64,000 bases of DNA from Vicugna pacos. Lineage: Eukaryota > Chordata > Mammalia > Artiodactyla > Camelidae. Location: contig NC_133012.1 of the NCBI RefSeq assembly GCF_048564905.1, positions 9,767,646 through 9,831,645 of the forward strand, read 5' to 3'. Below, piece after piece: positions 22,976 through 33,367 of this stretch. The notes under the pieces were generated by a model, which did not search any database, had not been told where the DNA came from, and was given only the letters and a program-made list of their open reading frames with translations. Every line of letters begins with the position of its first letter. Position 1 is the first letter of the stretch. The position numbers were made by a program, and so were the translations under genes.

Positions 22976-24284
22976 TGATTTTGGATGTAGAACTTTTCTG
23001 ATACCTGGATGTAGTTTTTCATCCAACCCATTCCAAGCAGATGAATTAATAAGTACATGCTTGGGGGGAAAAATGCCTGGGAAGTAAATCCAAAAACAAC
23101 AAAACCACAAGAGGAAAAGAAGCATGAAGTCAATTATGGCTAACATGTCAAGCTGACCACAAATTCCTGTATTAATAAAAACGTTCTGTGCGTATCACTG
23201 TGGCTCCCCCTCAGAGACATTCTGATAAGAAAAATACTGCATCTCGGTGCTTTCACAGTTACACTAAGTCCACACTGTTTAGCTGGGAATCCACCTCCAA
23301 GAGATAAAACAAACAGCACTTAAAATACAGAACAAATTGGAGAATACGGTTCCATGAATTTTGATAAAACTGAGAGACTCGCCAGCTAGAACAGCGTGCT
23401 TCAACTCTCTCTCTCTCTCTCCTCCCCATTTCATACAAACTTGAGAGATGAGAGTAAGGATCTGAAGTAAGACCCCTACACAGCATTTGAAGATGAGTGT
23501 GTATTTTTATGAGCCAGCTGTTAGAAGGGAAACACAAGGATTCTCTCTGGCAGGCACTTAAGAGGAAACCACTCACAGTTGAGTAAAGGTGAACCAATTA
23601 AACCACTTACTCCGGCCTAATACAGCTCTGGATAGCATGCACCTGGCTTGGGGTAAACATTTACTTTCTGCCGCATGATGTTTAATCAGCTCGTCAGGTG
23701 GTGGAGGGCTCCATCCAGAAGAGCAGTTCTCTCTGACCTTCCTCTGCTCTTAATTGGAAACATTGTTCAGGGTTCTGTCTCCTCCACGTCCTCCCCCTTC
23801 AAGCATCTCTTCGGTGCATCCCTACCCGACATGAATCCCATTAGGCCAGTCTCACCCTCTAATTCAACACGCCTTTAAAGCTCGGTGTGACAAACTCAAG
23901 GATTTCGAAAGTTTCCTGGGGTTTCCTGCCAGATGGTGAAAGACAAAATGCAGCCTGGGGTTGGATAGGAGAAAAAGGTATAGAGCTCAGCAGCAAAACA
24001 AAAGGCCCCCTCCCCTCTGACTGGGGAGTGGACGCGTAGAAAAGGACCCCGATTTGTATGATTTGGAAGAGTAGTTAGTAACTGGTAACTTTGAAATGTT
24101 TTAGGGCAATCCAATCTATTAGCTGAATTAATATAATCCTTCTGAACACTAAAACACAAAGAAACATGGAAGGTGGCACCAGAAGGGACTTTAAAACCTC
24201 CAGAGAAATGTCTTTGTGGTTGAGAAGATGACATTGCCCAACCAGTCAGTCCACGGGAACGTGAGAAGGCTGCCCTTTCACTCC
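22976..24284. other. Unassigned non-coding sequence
   Basis: No gene or repeat family is recognised. It contains a short CT run at 23407-23422. A 166-codon minus-strand open frame begins inside the neighbouring MIR and covers 23896-24396. It has no recognisable domain and is judged to be chance. Confidence 0.45.
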
Positions 24285-24512
24285 CAGCCCGGGCAGAGGT
24301 TAAGAGCACTGACTGGACAGATCGTTTTGTGTGAACGTTGGCTCTCCTGCTTAGTGGCCGTGTAAAATTGGGCAAGTATTTGCCTTCGCGCTCCATCTCC
24401 TCAGCTGGGACACGGGAGGGCTAACAGTGCCCCTCTCACAGCGCTGCTGTGAGGATTAAATACGTTTATATGTGGTACAATGTAAGTGCTACACAGGTGT
24501 TAACGATTTCTG
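24285..24512 (+). mobile_element. MIR SINE, near full length
   Basis: The order is clear: AGAGGTTAAGAGCACTGACTGG (tRNA-related head), the CTTAGTGGCCGTGTAAAATTGGGCAAGTATTTG core, CTCCATCTCCTCAGCTGGGA, then TGCTGTGAGGATTAAATACG and AATGTAAGTGCTACACAGGTGTTAACGAT at the 3' side. One of the best preserved MIR copies here. Confidence 0.9.
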
Positions 24513-25433
24513 CTTTTTCTCTCTGACTTTGGCAAACATGATCATCATGCAGTGGTAGAAAGAGGCATCTGTCTTGTCACAAGTCATTCTCAAAACCAGC
24601 ACCTGTGGGAGCATCGCTGCCCGCCATGCTATCGTACCGGCATGAGATACTGCGAAGGCAGCCCCCAACCCATGAGGGAGCTCTGGTGAGGTCTGAGAGG
24701 AAGTCATGATCCCTTGCTCCGTGAAGGTGGATGCATTCAAGAATGGCTGGGAATTTGAGTTTCTCTGCCTGATGAAACAGACAAGAACTAGGGGAGAGGC
24801 TAAAAGTTCTTCTGCTTGGCATTGTCCTGTGGTCACCAACATGGAGCTCACAGCGGCCACTTACAGCCAGGGTGGCAAAATCAAGTAACCTGTGAATTTC
24901 AGATCTTCCATCAGCAAGTGCTGGAAGGTTGGTAGTCTCTCTTATTTACGTATCTCACGGCCAGCCGGGAGCATGGTCATCCGCATAGAGCCCTCAGGTA
25001 TCTCTGGAAAACAGGAATGCCAGAGACCTAAGTTGAACTCTTACACATCTGCTGACTGCGAAGCTGTTTTATTCCATCGCTTCCTCCCTATCCCCACCTT
25101 TCTAGGTGACATTTGCCCATATTAAAGAAGGCAGCTGTTAGGAGAAAGATGGAGCAGAGGCAGCTTTGCAATGAATCACAGAAAAATAAAATGTTATCTT
25201 GAAACTGTTCCTGTTCTTTGAACCTGGCTGGCTTCTCTTCCTGCCAAGCCTGGTGACTCAGGCTGAGCCCGTCTAGGTATAATCAAACAAACGTGAGTAA
25301 ATGCTCTGGCTATTTCAGAACATCCTGGCCCAGCCAAGTGCAACTATCCGAACGAGCTAAAGTCAACTGGAACCGTGAGCTCTTTGGGGCTTGTCTGACT
25401 CGACTGTGTTTATATGACATGGTCTTGGATGGC
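24513..25433. other. Unassigned non-coding sequence
   Basis: No gene or repeat family is recognised. Overlapping open frames on both strands (24489-24860 minus, 24892-25125 plus) show no domain. Confidence 0.45.
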
Positions 25434-25805
25434 AACAACAGCTGCCATTTGTTGAGTGCTTATTATGTGCCAGAAATCTTAGACCATTGGCTTTCTTTTT
25501 TTTTTTTAAATCTCAGTTGCTAGAAAGTAATACATCTTTATATCATAAACCGGTGCACATCACATACACACGCAACTAAGTTTTATGAAACAATATTTAC
25601 CCTAAGCACATAGGATGCACAGCAGTATTTTCTATCCTACTTTGTTATTTTGGTGTTCTAAAATGCTGGTTTGGACCCATTCAATTGCTTTTATGACTCA
25701 CGATAGCAATGCAAGCTGCAGTTGAAAAATACTGCCTTAGACAAATATATTCCTCATAACAGCCTTGCAAGGCAGGTATTTGTATCAGATTCCACGCAAG
25801 ATAGT
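25434..25805 (-). mobile_element. MIR SINE (antisense), split by a hAT-like element
   Basis: The left piece (25434-25484) reads CATTTGTTGAGTGCTTATTATGTGCCAG, the antisense MIR 3' end. The right piece (25743-25805) resumes with ATTCCTCATAACAGCCTTGCAAGGCAGGTATTTGTATCA, the next part of antisense MIR. The two halves are contiguous in the MIR consensus once the 250 base insert is removed. Confidence 0.75.
25485..25734 (-). mobile_element. hAT-like non-autonomous DNA transposon nested in MIR
   Basis: The insert is flanked by near-identical 8 base words, TCTTAGAC (25477-25484) and CCTTAGAC (25735-25742), the size hAT transposases make. Its ends resemble imperfect terminal repeats. The right end read inward is CAGTATTTTTCAACTGC and the left end is CATTGGCTTTC, similar to the CAGTGGTTCTCAA ends of hAT-Charlie-type elements. 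The right portion (GACCCATTCAATTGCTTTTATGACTCA) matches a dispersed repeat with the 'gggtcataaaatcaattgaatgggtc' theme. There is no transposase frame. The family name is uncertain. Confidence 0.6.
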
Positions 25806-26494
25806 TCAGTAGAGAATGTTTCATACGGGGAACCAGTTAAAAAGGGTTGGAAGAGCTGAAATGCCAAATAGGGAACAGTGAGGCAGTCCACACATTAACA
25901 CCAGCAGGAAAAGGCTATCCTCAGCGAGACTCAAGGGGAAAGGTGGTGATATGAGAGCACGAAGCCAGGCCACCTGCAGGGACCTGGGAGAGCAGACTGC
26001 ATAGCAGAGAGTGGGATCAGGGAAAGTGGGACCCCACGAGGTGAGCTGTTCTAGGGTAGCTGGAATCTGACGAGGAGGGGCAGTCACTCCTGAGATGCCT
26101 CTGAGACAGTCCCAGAGAGGAAGAGGGAGAGAGAAATAACTTGACTTCTCCCTCCCTCCCACCTCCTACCACTACCATGTCCTCCTGTTGGTCAAATCTA
26201 CTTAGCAGCCAGTGGAAATGCAGTTTTCAGGGATCAGCCTTGAGACACAGAGGTAAACAGGGGGAGACACCTGAGAGCCAGCGGGCAAGTGACCTGCACA
26301 TCCAGGGAGAGCTTCCTGGGTGTGTAACCTGCCATGTCACACCGGCCCTAAAGGGCTCTTGGGCTTGATCAAATGCTCTGCTATCACCATCCTGAAATTC
26401 CTAACATGTTTTGAATGAAGGATCCTGCGTTTTCACTTTGTATTCGACCTGCAAGTTGTGTAGCTAGCTGTTCCGGTGCACAGCATCCTCACTC
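25806..26494. other. Unassigned non-coding sequence
   Basis: Mostly unrecognised. A part near 26375-26465 recalls a dispersed mammalian repeat (ACCATCCTGAAATTCCTAACATG ... TTTTCACTTTGTATTCGACC) that I cannot name. Confidence 0.4.
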
Positions 26495-26648
26495 CGACAG
26501 TCCAGATGAGAAAACTGTGGCTCGGTGAGTTTATTCAGTTTACCAAGGGGGTTCACAAAAGTGAATAAATAAATCAATAAAGTGAAATTTGAAACCAGCC
26601 TGTTATCTCTGAGGCCAAAATCCATACTCTTTCCAGGAAGCCACGGGT
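26495..26648 (-). mobile_element. MIR SINE (antisense)
   Basis: AGATGAGAAAACTGTGGCTCGGTGAG, then TTGAAACCAGCCTGTTATCTCTGAGGCCAAAATCCATACTCTTTCC follow the reverse-complement MIR order. A short AATAAATAAATCAATAA patch (26563-26581) interrupts it. Confidence 0.7.
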
Positions 26649-26699
26649 CAATTCCATCCCCCACAAGTAATACTAAAAGCAGAGGGGCGAATTACGCAG

Positions 26700-27460
26700 A
26701 TAAATGAATCCCTTCCAGCTCAGTAAGAAGGAGACTCATGTTCCCGGCCACTGCAACTTCAGAGGATAATTTCTGCTGTTCCCTTTTGGCCACTGCAGGC
26801 CACAAACATTAACTCAGCCTTTGGGGGCTTGTTAAGAGCAGCTGAAAAGATGCAAATAGAATTTCTCCTGTTTCTCCTGCTGAGACAGCAGAGCCATTCA
26901 CTGTAGAGAAATGCGACACTTGTTTTTCCTTCAACATTTGCCTTGCAAGACTGATGAGAGGGAGAAAATCCGTGCAGACTTGACTTCAGCGGTCAGTCCC
27001 CATCTCAGCCCTGACTTAGAAATGAATCGGGGCTGTGGGTGCTGACTTCTGCTCTGCCGCAGCCCAGCCGACCCCCTCCTCTTCCCCCTCTGTGCGCTGT
27101 CAAATTTTTAGACATGAGGTTTTCCTACAATAAAATTCCTCTTCCTAGCCTCACTTTCTGGGGTAATCCTGGTCTTCCTAACAGATAAGTCAGGAATTAA
27201 GCCAAACAAATTTGGCAGGCGTCAACTCCGAGGGAATGTTAATTAATGCAAAGAATCCCTCATGTAATTAGTGTAGATTCTCTATCTTAATATTTCAGCC
27301 ATCATTTGCTGTGAGTTAGAATATACCTCATATGGCCTTTGCCTTCTGCATGGCTTAGAGCATTTGAGGCAGAGTTTAATCCTACAGTATTCGCTCCAAT
27401 ATATTATTGTTCAGCTTCATGTCACAACAGAAAATATCGCTAGTTAGTCATCAATGTCAC
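26700..27460. promoter_or_regulatory. Candidate conserved non-coding block with homeodomain and octamer-like sites
   Basis: A repeat-free stretch. It holds TTAATTAA (27239-27246) running directly into ATGCAAA (27246-27252, an octamer-like half) and TAATTA (27265-27270). Overlapping homeodomain and POU-type words are frequent in developmental enhancers. No gene is recognised. The regulatory role is inference and cannot be tested without cross-species alignment. Confidence 0.25.
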
Positions 27461-27882
27461 CTCCCCCCACCCGTTCCATCTCTACAGGATTTCTTACAAT
27501 CTGAGCACAGAAGAAGATCCTGATTATCAGAAACTCATCTGTAGAGCGATAAAATTTAAACCACCCTCTGAGATCAATTCGGTACCAATTCTAGACGGAT
27601 AAGGAATGTGCTGTCTGGGCAGAATTTGCTGGGACTGGCCCTCGGGCTTCGGGCCCAATTAGAATGTAAAGATGACCTTAGGCAAGTCTCCTACCACTTT
27701 TTCATATTCTTTTCCCCGGATAAGCTCAATTTCTTATTCCCCAGGTGCATCTTCATAAAAGTCTACATTGACTGTTTGTCCCATAAATATTTATTGAGTG
27801 TTTACTATATACCAGGCAGGCAAAATACTGAGGACTTAGAGATGAATAAGACATGATTCTCCTTTAAAAGGCATGGAATCTT

Positions 27883-28258
27883 TTAAAAAATGATACAAAT
27901 GAGCTTATTTACAAAATAGTAGACTCATGGACATAGAAAACAAAATTATGGTTATCAAAGGGAAAGGGAGGGGGGAGAGAGAAATTAGGAGCTTGAGATT
28001 AACAGATGCACACTACTATATATAAGACAGATAAACAAGGACCTACTGTAGAGCACAGGGAACTATATTCAATAGCTTGCAATAACCTATAATGAAAAAG
28101 AATCTGAAGAAGTGTCTGTGTGCACATAGATATGTAGAACTGAATCCATATAGAAGTGAATCACCAAATCTACATATAACTGAATCACTTTGCTGTACAC
28201 CTAAAACTGACACGTCGTTGTAAATCAACCACACTTCAATAACAAAGAAATAAGAGCT
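27883..28258 (+). mobile_element. L1 3' UTR, 5'-truncated
   Basis: It runs from AAAAAATGATACAAATGAGC through ACTCATGGACATAGAAAACA, GGACCTACTGTAGAGCACAGGGAAC and ACTTTGCTGTACACCTAAAAC to CACTTCAATAACAAAG. These are the ordered blocks of the ruminant/camelid-type L1 3' UTR. The end lacks a long A tail, unlike the copy at 22645. It is followed at once by an older-type L1 end, and the pair together sits inside one target duplication (27866-27882 and 28737-28753). Confidence 0.9.
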
Positions 28259-28736
28259 TAAGCAAGAGCTGAATATGGCTAAACAAACTGTGCTATATAT
28301 AAATATATATAATGAATAGTATTCAGCCTTAAAAGGGAAGGAGATTCTGACACACGCTTCAACAGATGAACCTTGAAGACGCTGTGCTAAGTGAAATTAG
28401 CCATTCACCAAGGGACAAATATTGTGCGATTCCACTTACATGAGGTACCTGGAGTAGCCAAATTAAGAGAGACAGAGTAGCATGGTGGCTGCCAGGGCCG
28501 GGGAGAGGGGGGAATGCGGAGTTAGTGCTCAGTGGACACGTCTACCTGGAGATGGCTCGTGCCGATGGCTGCACAACACTGTGAATGTACACAATACCAC
28601 TAAAGTGTATATTTAAAAATGGTCAAATGGCAAGTTTTATGTAATGTGTACTTTACCACAATTTCCAAAAAAGAAAGAGTTGTATAAAAGAAGTAGTGAT
28701 GAGCAATGAAACTATTAAAAATCTGAACTAAAATCA
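28259..28736 (+). mobile_element. Older L1 3' end (L1M-type) with terminal ATTAAA and A-rich end
   Basis: Blocks AGTATTCAGCCTTAAAAGGGAAG, GAACCTTGAAGACGCTGTGC, TCCACTTACATGAGGTACCTGG, GGTGGCTGCCAGGGCCGGGG and GTATATTTAAAAATGGTCAAATGG belong to an older L1 lineage, as does the copy at 39226-39800. After the L1 end comes about 60 bases of other sequence with ATTAAA at 28714-28719 and an A-rich end at 28730-28740. Confidence 0.8.
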
Positions 28737-28830
28737 AAAAGGCATGGAGTCTTGAGAAACATTAGACAATTAGACAATTTTCACACCATGTGATTCCACC
28801 TCCTCTCTGCAGCCATGACATGAAACAGGG

Positions 28831-30004
28831 AAGGAATGAGCAACAAACCTGGTTAAAAAGCGAAATAATCCTTAACAGAGGACGTGCCTCCTGAGTACTC
28901 ACAATACAGACCACAAAGTCAACCATAAAATTATCATCACTGGTAGCAACACGACAGCTCAACTGAAACAGAGAGAACTACTACAAGGATATGGACCCTA
29001 AACCTGTTTGTCAATCTGTCTGTCACCTTCTGGTTTGGGGAAAGTGACAACATCCTATTCAGAACAGCCCAGTCACTAGGATGCTACCTTGCTTTACTCT
29101 CATGTGTCTTCATTTGTACATGTTTCCGTTTGTAATTATAAGAATCACCTTGAGATAAGAATCAGAAACTCCAGACAGACATGCTTCTGAGTATTTGTAT
29201 AATTAGGCAAGTTTGGAGAAAATGGCATTATTCTAGTCCATCCATGGCTTATGAGAAGGATGGGAGTGAGCATGGGGACTGTGGGAAAAGAGAAAAGCCA
29301 TTTGTAAGCACAGGGATTCGGGATCGCAGAACCTTGGGGTCAGTTCCAGGTGAGGCAGTTCAAAAGGCTCTGCCAGGTACGTCGTTCAACTTCCTATCAG
29401 TCCCCTAAAACAAGGAAACCCTGCTTGATCATACTGTCACGGAGCTTCAGAGAGAGGGATGCCTAAAGGGGAGCATGCCCTTGCTCGAGGTCATCATTAG
29501 AAAAAGGGATTCTCAGCTTCTATGCTCTAGCACACAAAAGAGCTAAGATCTCCCTTACAAAGTATTTCCTTTAAGGGATGAATCAGAAGAAGATACTACC
29601 TGGTAGTTTCCATCGCCGCCCTCTGTGTGTTTTTTTTTTAATTCCTCCTGTCATGTCTCCCTCAATTATCACATTTATAAACCACTTGCCCGCCTTACAT
29701 TTTCCCTTCCTTTTGCTTCCTTTGACCTTCTCTCTGCCATTTCTTCTGACACCTTTTCTCGCCTCTCCTTTGATTCCTGGGCTCTTGAATTCCCTCCAGT
29801 CTTCCCCCCTTGATGGAATGACATTCACTCTCCAACCACCCCCACCGCTCCACCACCCTCCCTCCACTTGTCCATCTTCTCACTTTCAAGATCCTAAAGG
29901 TCTTGCTTACGTTTTCCTTCTGTTTTTTTTTTTCCCACTGAGAGAAATACACTTTTCAAAATTTCTAGCAAGTTTTATTTTTAACATGTAACAATCAAAC
30001 AGCT
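28831..30004. other. Unassigned non-coding sequence with a polypyrimidine stretch
   Basis: No gene is recognised. From about 29640 to 29940 the plus strand is strongly pyrimidine-rich (many CCTTC, CTTCC and CTCC words and a T run at 29929-29938). This keeps several frames open on both strands (for example 29578-29991 plus), which explains their length without coding. Confidence 0.5.
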
Positions 30005-30222
30005 ACCATTTACTCAGTACCTGTTAAGTTCCAAATAATAGTATGGAATTAGCAAATACTAGTCCCTTTAATCCTTGTAATCGCTCTCAGATACAGAACA
30101 GTCAGTTTCATTGTGCAGAGGAGGGAGCCTTGACTCAAGAAAGTCGACTAATTTACCTAAAACACCAAACCGAGAAAGTAAGAGAAGAGTTTTGGCCGTG
30201 TTAAAATCAGAAGTTGCCCAAG
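30005..30222 (-). mobile_element. MIR SINE (antisense), worn
   Basis: CATTTACTCAGTACCTGTTAAGTTCC, CTTTAATCCTTGTAATCGCTCT and TCAGTTTCATTGTGCAGAGGAGG followed by CTAATTTACCTAAAACACC keep the spacing of reverse-complement MIR. Strongly diverged. Confidence 0.6.
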
Positions 30223-31063
30223 GCTTTTTGTCAATCCAATGGTGGAGATTGTAGCTAATAAACAAGGTAAAATACATGCTCATTGTTCTTCTTACACCTC
30301 AATGATTTGGTGATTCTTACCATAAAAAGTCCTAGTATTTACATCCATAAATAATATTGCTCTCAATTATCATTGAACATGGAAGTTTTATTTTCCCTTT
30401 GAACTTTTTAGTGTTAATGAGAAATCTTCAGGGAACGTACCTAGGGAATATACACAGATCTTAATGATGGCTTCCTGGATGTAGTAATTTACTTGCATTT
30501 GGCTTGATGGTGATTCTATAGTGGACTAGCTGGGGAACGGAATGTGTAGGTCTGGTTGGAATTCATTGTACAGTGGAAATAACAAAGAACTAGAAAGAAA
30601 CAGAATTCTTGGATTCTCATCTCAATTTTACTTCTACTTCTCAAAGTCTATGTTTTAATGAATTTTTTCCTGGACCCCCCAAATCAACCTTTCCAGGCAA
30701 CTGAACTCTGCATGTGCCCAGGGACAGTCATGATCCAGCATCCCTCCATATTAATGGGGAACCTAAGGAACAAAGTGGAGAAAGGATGGATGTAAATGAT
30801 GTGGGTGGAAAGCTGTCTGGGCTGCCACCCCAGTGCTCACTCCACCAAGCCCCAGCCTTCCTAATATAATTAGTAAAGAAATCATAAAGCTGTTATCAAG
30901 GCAACTGACAGACACTCAAGTATGATTTTCACTCTGATCCATGGAGGATGTTTTAATTACACCAAAGATGTTGCAGTAGGAATTAAACCGGATTTAATAA
31001 ACAGGCATGTAATAGATGTTCCATGACTGCATGATTTAATAGACATTATTGTCTTCTGCTGTC
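30223..31063. other. Unassigned sequence; repeat-free AT-rich block at 30850-31060
   Basis: No gene or repeat is recognised. The part 30850-31060 (AATATAATTAGTAAAG, GTTTTAATTACACC, GGATTTAATAAACAGG) is a repeat-free, homeodomain-word-rich stretch that could be a conserved element. This is inference only. Confidence 0.4.
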
Positions 31064-31419
31064 TGTATTAGTTTTTATTGCTTCTGTGACAAATCATCAC
31101 AAACTTAATGCCTTAAAACAACATACATTTATTATCTTAAAATTCTGTAGGTTATAAGTCTGGAATGGGTCTCACAAGACTAAAATCAAGTTGTTCTTAT
31201 CGCCCCTACCTCTTCTGTGCCCCTCTTCCACCTTTAAGGAAATTTATGATTTTTTTTTTAGGCCTCCTGAAGAATCCAGAGTAATCTAAGGTCAACTGAT
31301 TAGTAACCTTAATTCCATCTGCAACTTAATTCCCCTTTGCCATGTAACATAACATATTTAGAGGTTTCAGACATTCACGTGTAGAGGTCTTTGGAAGGTC
31401 ACTGTTCTGCTTACCACAC
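31064..31419 (-). mobile_element. MaLR solo LTR, MLT1-type (antisense)
   Basis: The plus strand reads TGTATTAGTTTTTATTGCTTCTGTGACAAATCATCACAAACTTAATGCC, then TCTGTAGGTTATAAGTCTGG and GGGTCTCACAAGACTAAAATCAAG, the reverse complement of the MLT1 3' part. It ends with CATCTGCAACTTAATTCCCC, TTTGCCATGTAACATAACATATT and TTCTGCTTACCACA, the reverse complement of its 5' end. The middle is shortened relative to full MLT1. No internal region is attached. Confidence 0.85.
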
Positions 31420-33180
31420 TGTCCATTTTTTCTGGGCTTAGAAGTCTGTTATGAACAGGAACGCTTTATGAGTCTGTAGTGAGAGAGCTTATTAGACCTG
31501 GCATCCATCTCTATCAAGAAGATTTTATAACCCTGCAGTGAAGGAAGACACTAACACAGGGATGAAGAGTCATTCCTTTCATCACTAATTAAGCTGACTT
31601 CACCAATAAAATTTTTTAAAATTAAGGACTTGTACATATTTCAAAAGACCCTTCAGGTTATCTTTACAGGAAAGAGATGCTGATGTATTTAACACAGTAG
31701 GGTTGTTCAAGATCATTCTGGGACCACCTCTGAAATACACAAGATTTATTCCTTGACTTAGAATATCAGATATTTTATCAGTTACCTGCAAGAATTTCAG
31801 TATTGCCACTGTACGAATTGGCTACCACATAGCACTGCACGTGGGCATACATGAAACTAAACAGTATTGGTATTATTCAACATGATGAATAAGCAAACGG
31901 ATTGACAATAAAAAAAAAATCAAGAATGATTAACTCTAACTCTTAATGGTTTTGGAGCAGCTGGAGCCAAAAATCAATATACAAAAGTCAAAGAATGTCA
32001 ATATGCTTATTTTCCCTATGCAAATTCTCCAGGAGTTCTGCTGGGTTTCTTATTGCTCTTGTCTTTCAAATGCCAACTGAGAAATAGCTGTCATTTCTAT
32101 CTTCATGTCAGGTCAACTGAAAGGAAATGCCAAAATGGAACACAAATATCTAATACTATCTAGAAAATCACTATATTTTTATTTTCTTATACCCCTAAAT
32201 TTGAGATTAAAAATAAGTCCCAGTTTATTTCTACTATAAATTATGACATTGTCAACACAACATGTAATTAAGTAAATTTTAATTAAGACAGTTATTTTAA
32301 ATGGCCTTAAAATAATATTTACTGGGGGTGAATAAGAAGAAGAAAATACAATTTTTATTCTTCAACTTCGTTTTTATGACAGAAATCTGTGCAATAGAAT
32401 AGCCCAATTGCAATTTTTTAAGAGGGAATAAATTATATACGCATTTCCCACAACTCCAGCCACTCATTCTAGTCTTCCTTCTTCTCTTTTCTATATATAT
32501 ATTTTTTTCTTGTGAATGCATTATTGAAGTGGTCAAATTACTAAAGAAATATCTCTAGCATTAATTATCACATCTGAAGAAGGTTGGATAGCACATGTTT
32601 TTATGAGCTCATCCTATGAGAAGGTAACCTAAGGCATCGACTTTCTCCTTATGATTCTTTCTTAGACAAGGTCATGTGGGTCCAGAAACGCCAAACTCTC
32701 AGATCCACATCTTTGGTCTCAAGCTGAATCTACTCATCACAAGGCTCCCTGAGCCCCCATGAGATGACTTGCCTATGTGCAGAGGGTTATATAATCAAAA
32801 GTACATTTCAACTGGCTTCCATATGGTGACCAGTTGGTGACAAAATAAATCTGCATGTGGTTCTATGCACAAGCTGTCTGGATGTTATAAAAAGAAACTT
32901 TTGACCAATATGATTAAATCAGGATGTATGTTAAAATATAATGGTTAAATTCAAATAACACATTAAGTGTCCCTCCCATGAGCAAAATCTGGAAAAACAA
33001 GAGATACATGCAAGTTTCCACACACGTTTACAGACTAAATATGTCAAAAGCAGTTATCCCTTTCCCATATGTCCACATAACTTCGGTGCCTCTCACTTTG
33101 CAACTCTATTTTTCTCTCTATAATTCTGTATCCCAAGAGAAAAGTCAAGTCTGTCCATTGGGCAGATTGAGTAGCACATC
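31420..33180. other. Unassigned non-coding sequence
   Basis: AT-rich, with no gene or repeat family recognised. It includes short A runs (31911-31919) and a TATATATATTTTTTT patch (32494-32509). Confidence 0.45.
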
Positions 33181-33367
33181 AAGAACTACTCTCAGGGAGG
33201 GTACAGCTCAAGTGGTAGAGCACATGCTTAGCACGCATGAGGTCCTGGGTTCAATCCCCAGTACCTCCTCAAAAAATAAATAAACCTAATTACCACCCCC
33301 AACCAAAATAATTAAATAAAACAATAATAAATAAATAAAACATTAAAAAAAAAAAGAATTGTTCTCT
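33181..33367 (+). mobile_element. Camelid tRNA-derived SINE
   Basis: The SINE runs from 33194 to 33353. Its tRNA-like head is GTACAGCTCAAGTGGTAGAGC (A-box region), followed by a B box at GGGTTCAATCCCC and the TACCTCCTC junction. A tRNA-unrelated body with AACCTAATTACCACCCCC and a long A/T-rich tail follow. Flanking words AAGAACTACTCTC (33181-33193) and AAGAATTGTTCTC (33354-33366) agree at 10 of 13 places and are probably the worn target duplication, so this copy is older than the one at 18152. Confidence 0.93.

Larger units (their letters stand above)
27780..28830 (-). mobile_element. L2 3' region (antisense), interrupted by an L1 insertion
   Basis: The left piece, AAATATTTATTGAGTGTTTACTATATACCAGGCAGG through GGCATGGAATC (27785-27880), is the antisense L2 end. 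The piece after 28737 (AAAAGGCATGGAGTCTTGAGAAAC) picks up at the same point of the consensus. The intervening sequence is L1-derived and flanked by the duplicated word. Confidence 0.7.

Noticed and set aside
23896-24396. 166-codon minus-strand open frame, the longest in the window
   Set aside because: It begins within the antisense of a MIR, its translation has no recognisable domain, and one such frame is expected by chance in 64 kb of both strands.
29578-29991. 137-codon plus-strand open frame with overlapping minus-strand frames
   Set aside because: The frames are kept open by a strong pyrimidine bias and give low-complexity Pro/Leu/Phe-rich peptides.
33195-33270. tRNA-like sequence with A and B boxes
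   Set aside because: It is the head of a camelid SINE, followed by a non-tRNA body and an A/T-rich tail, with two more copies in the window. It is not a tRNA gene.
32978-33283. 101-codon plus-strand open frame
   Set aside because: Its last third is translated SINE and the rest has no recognisable content.
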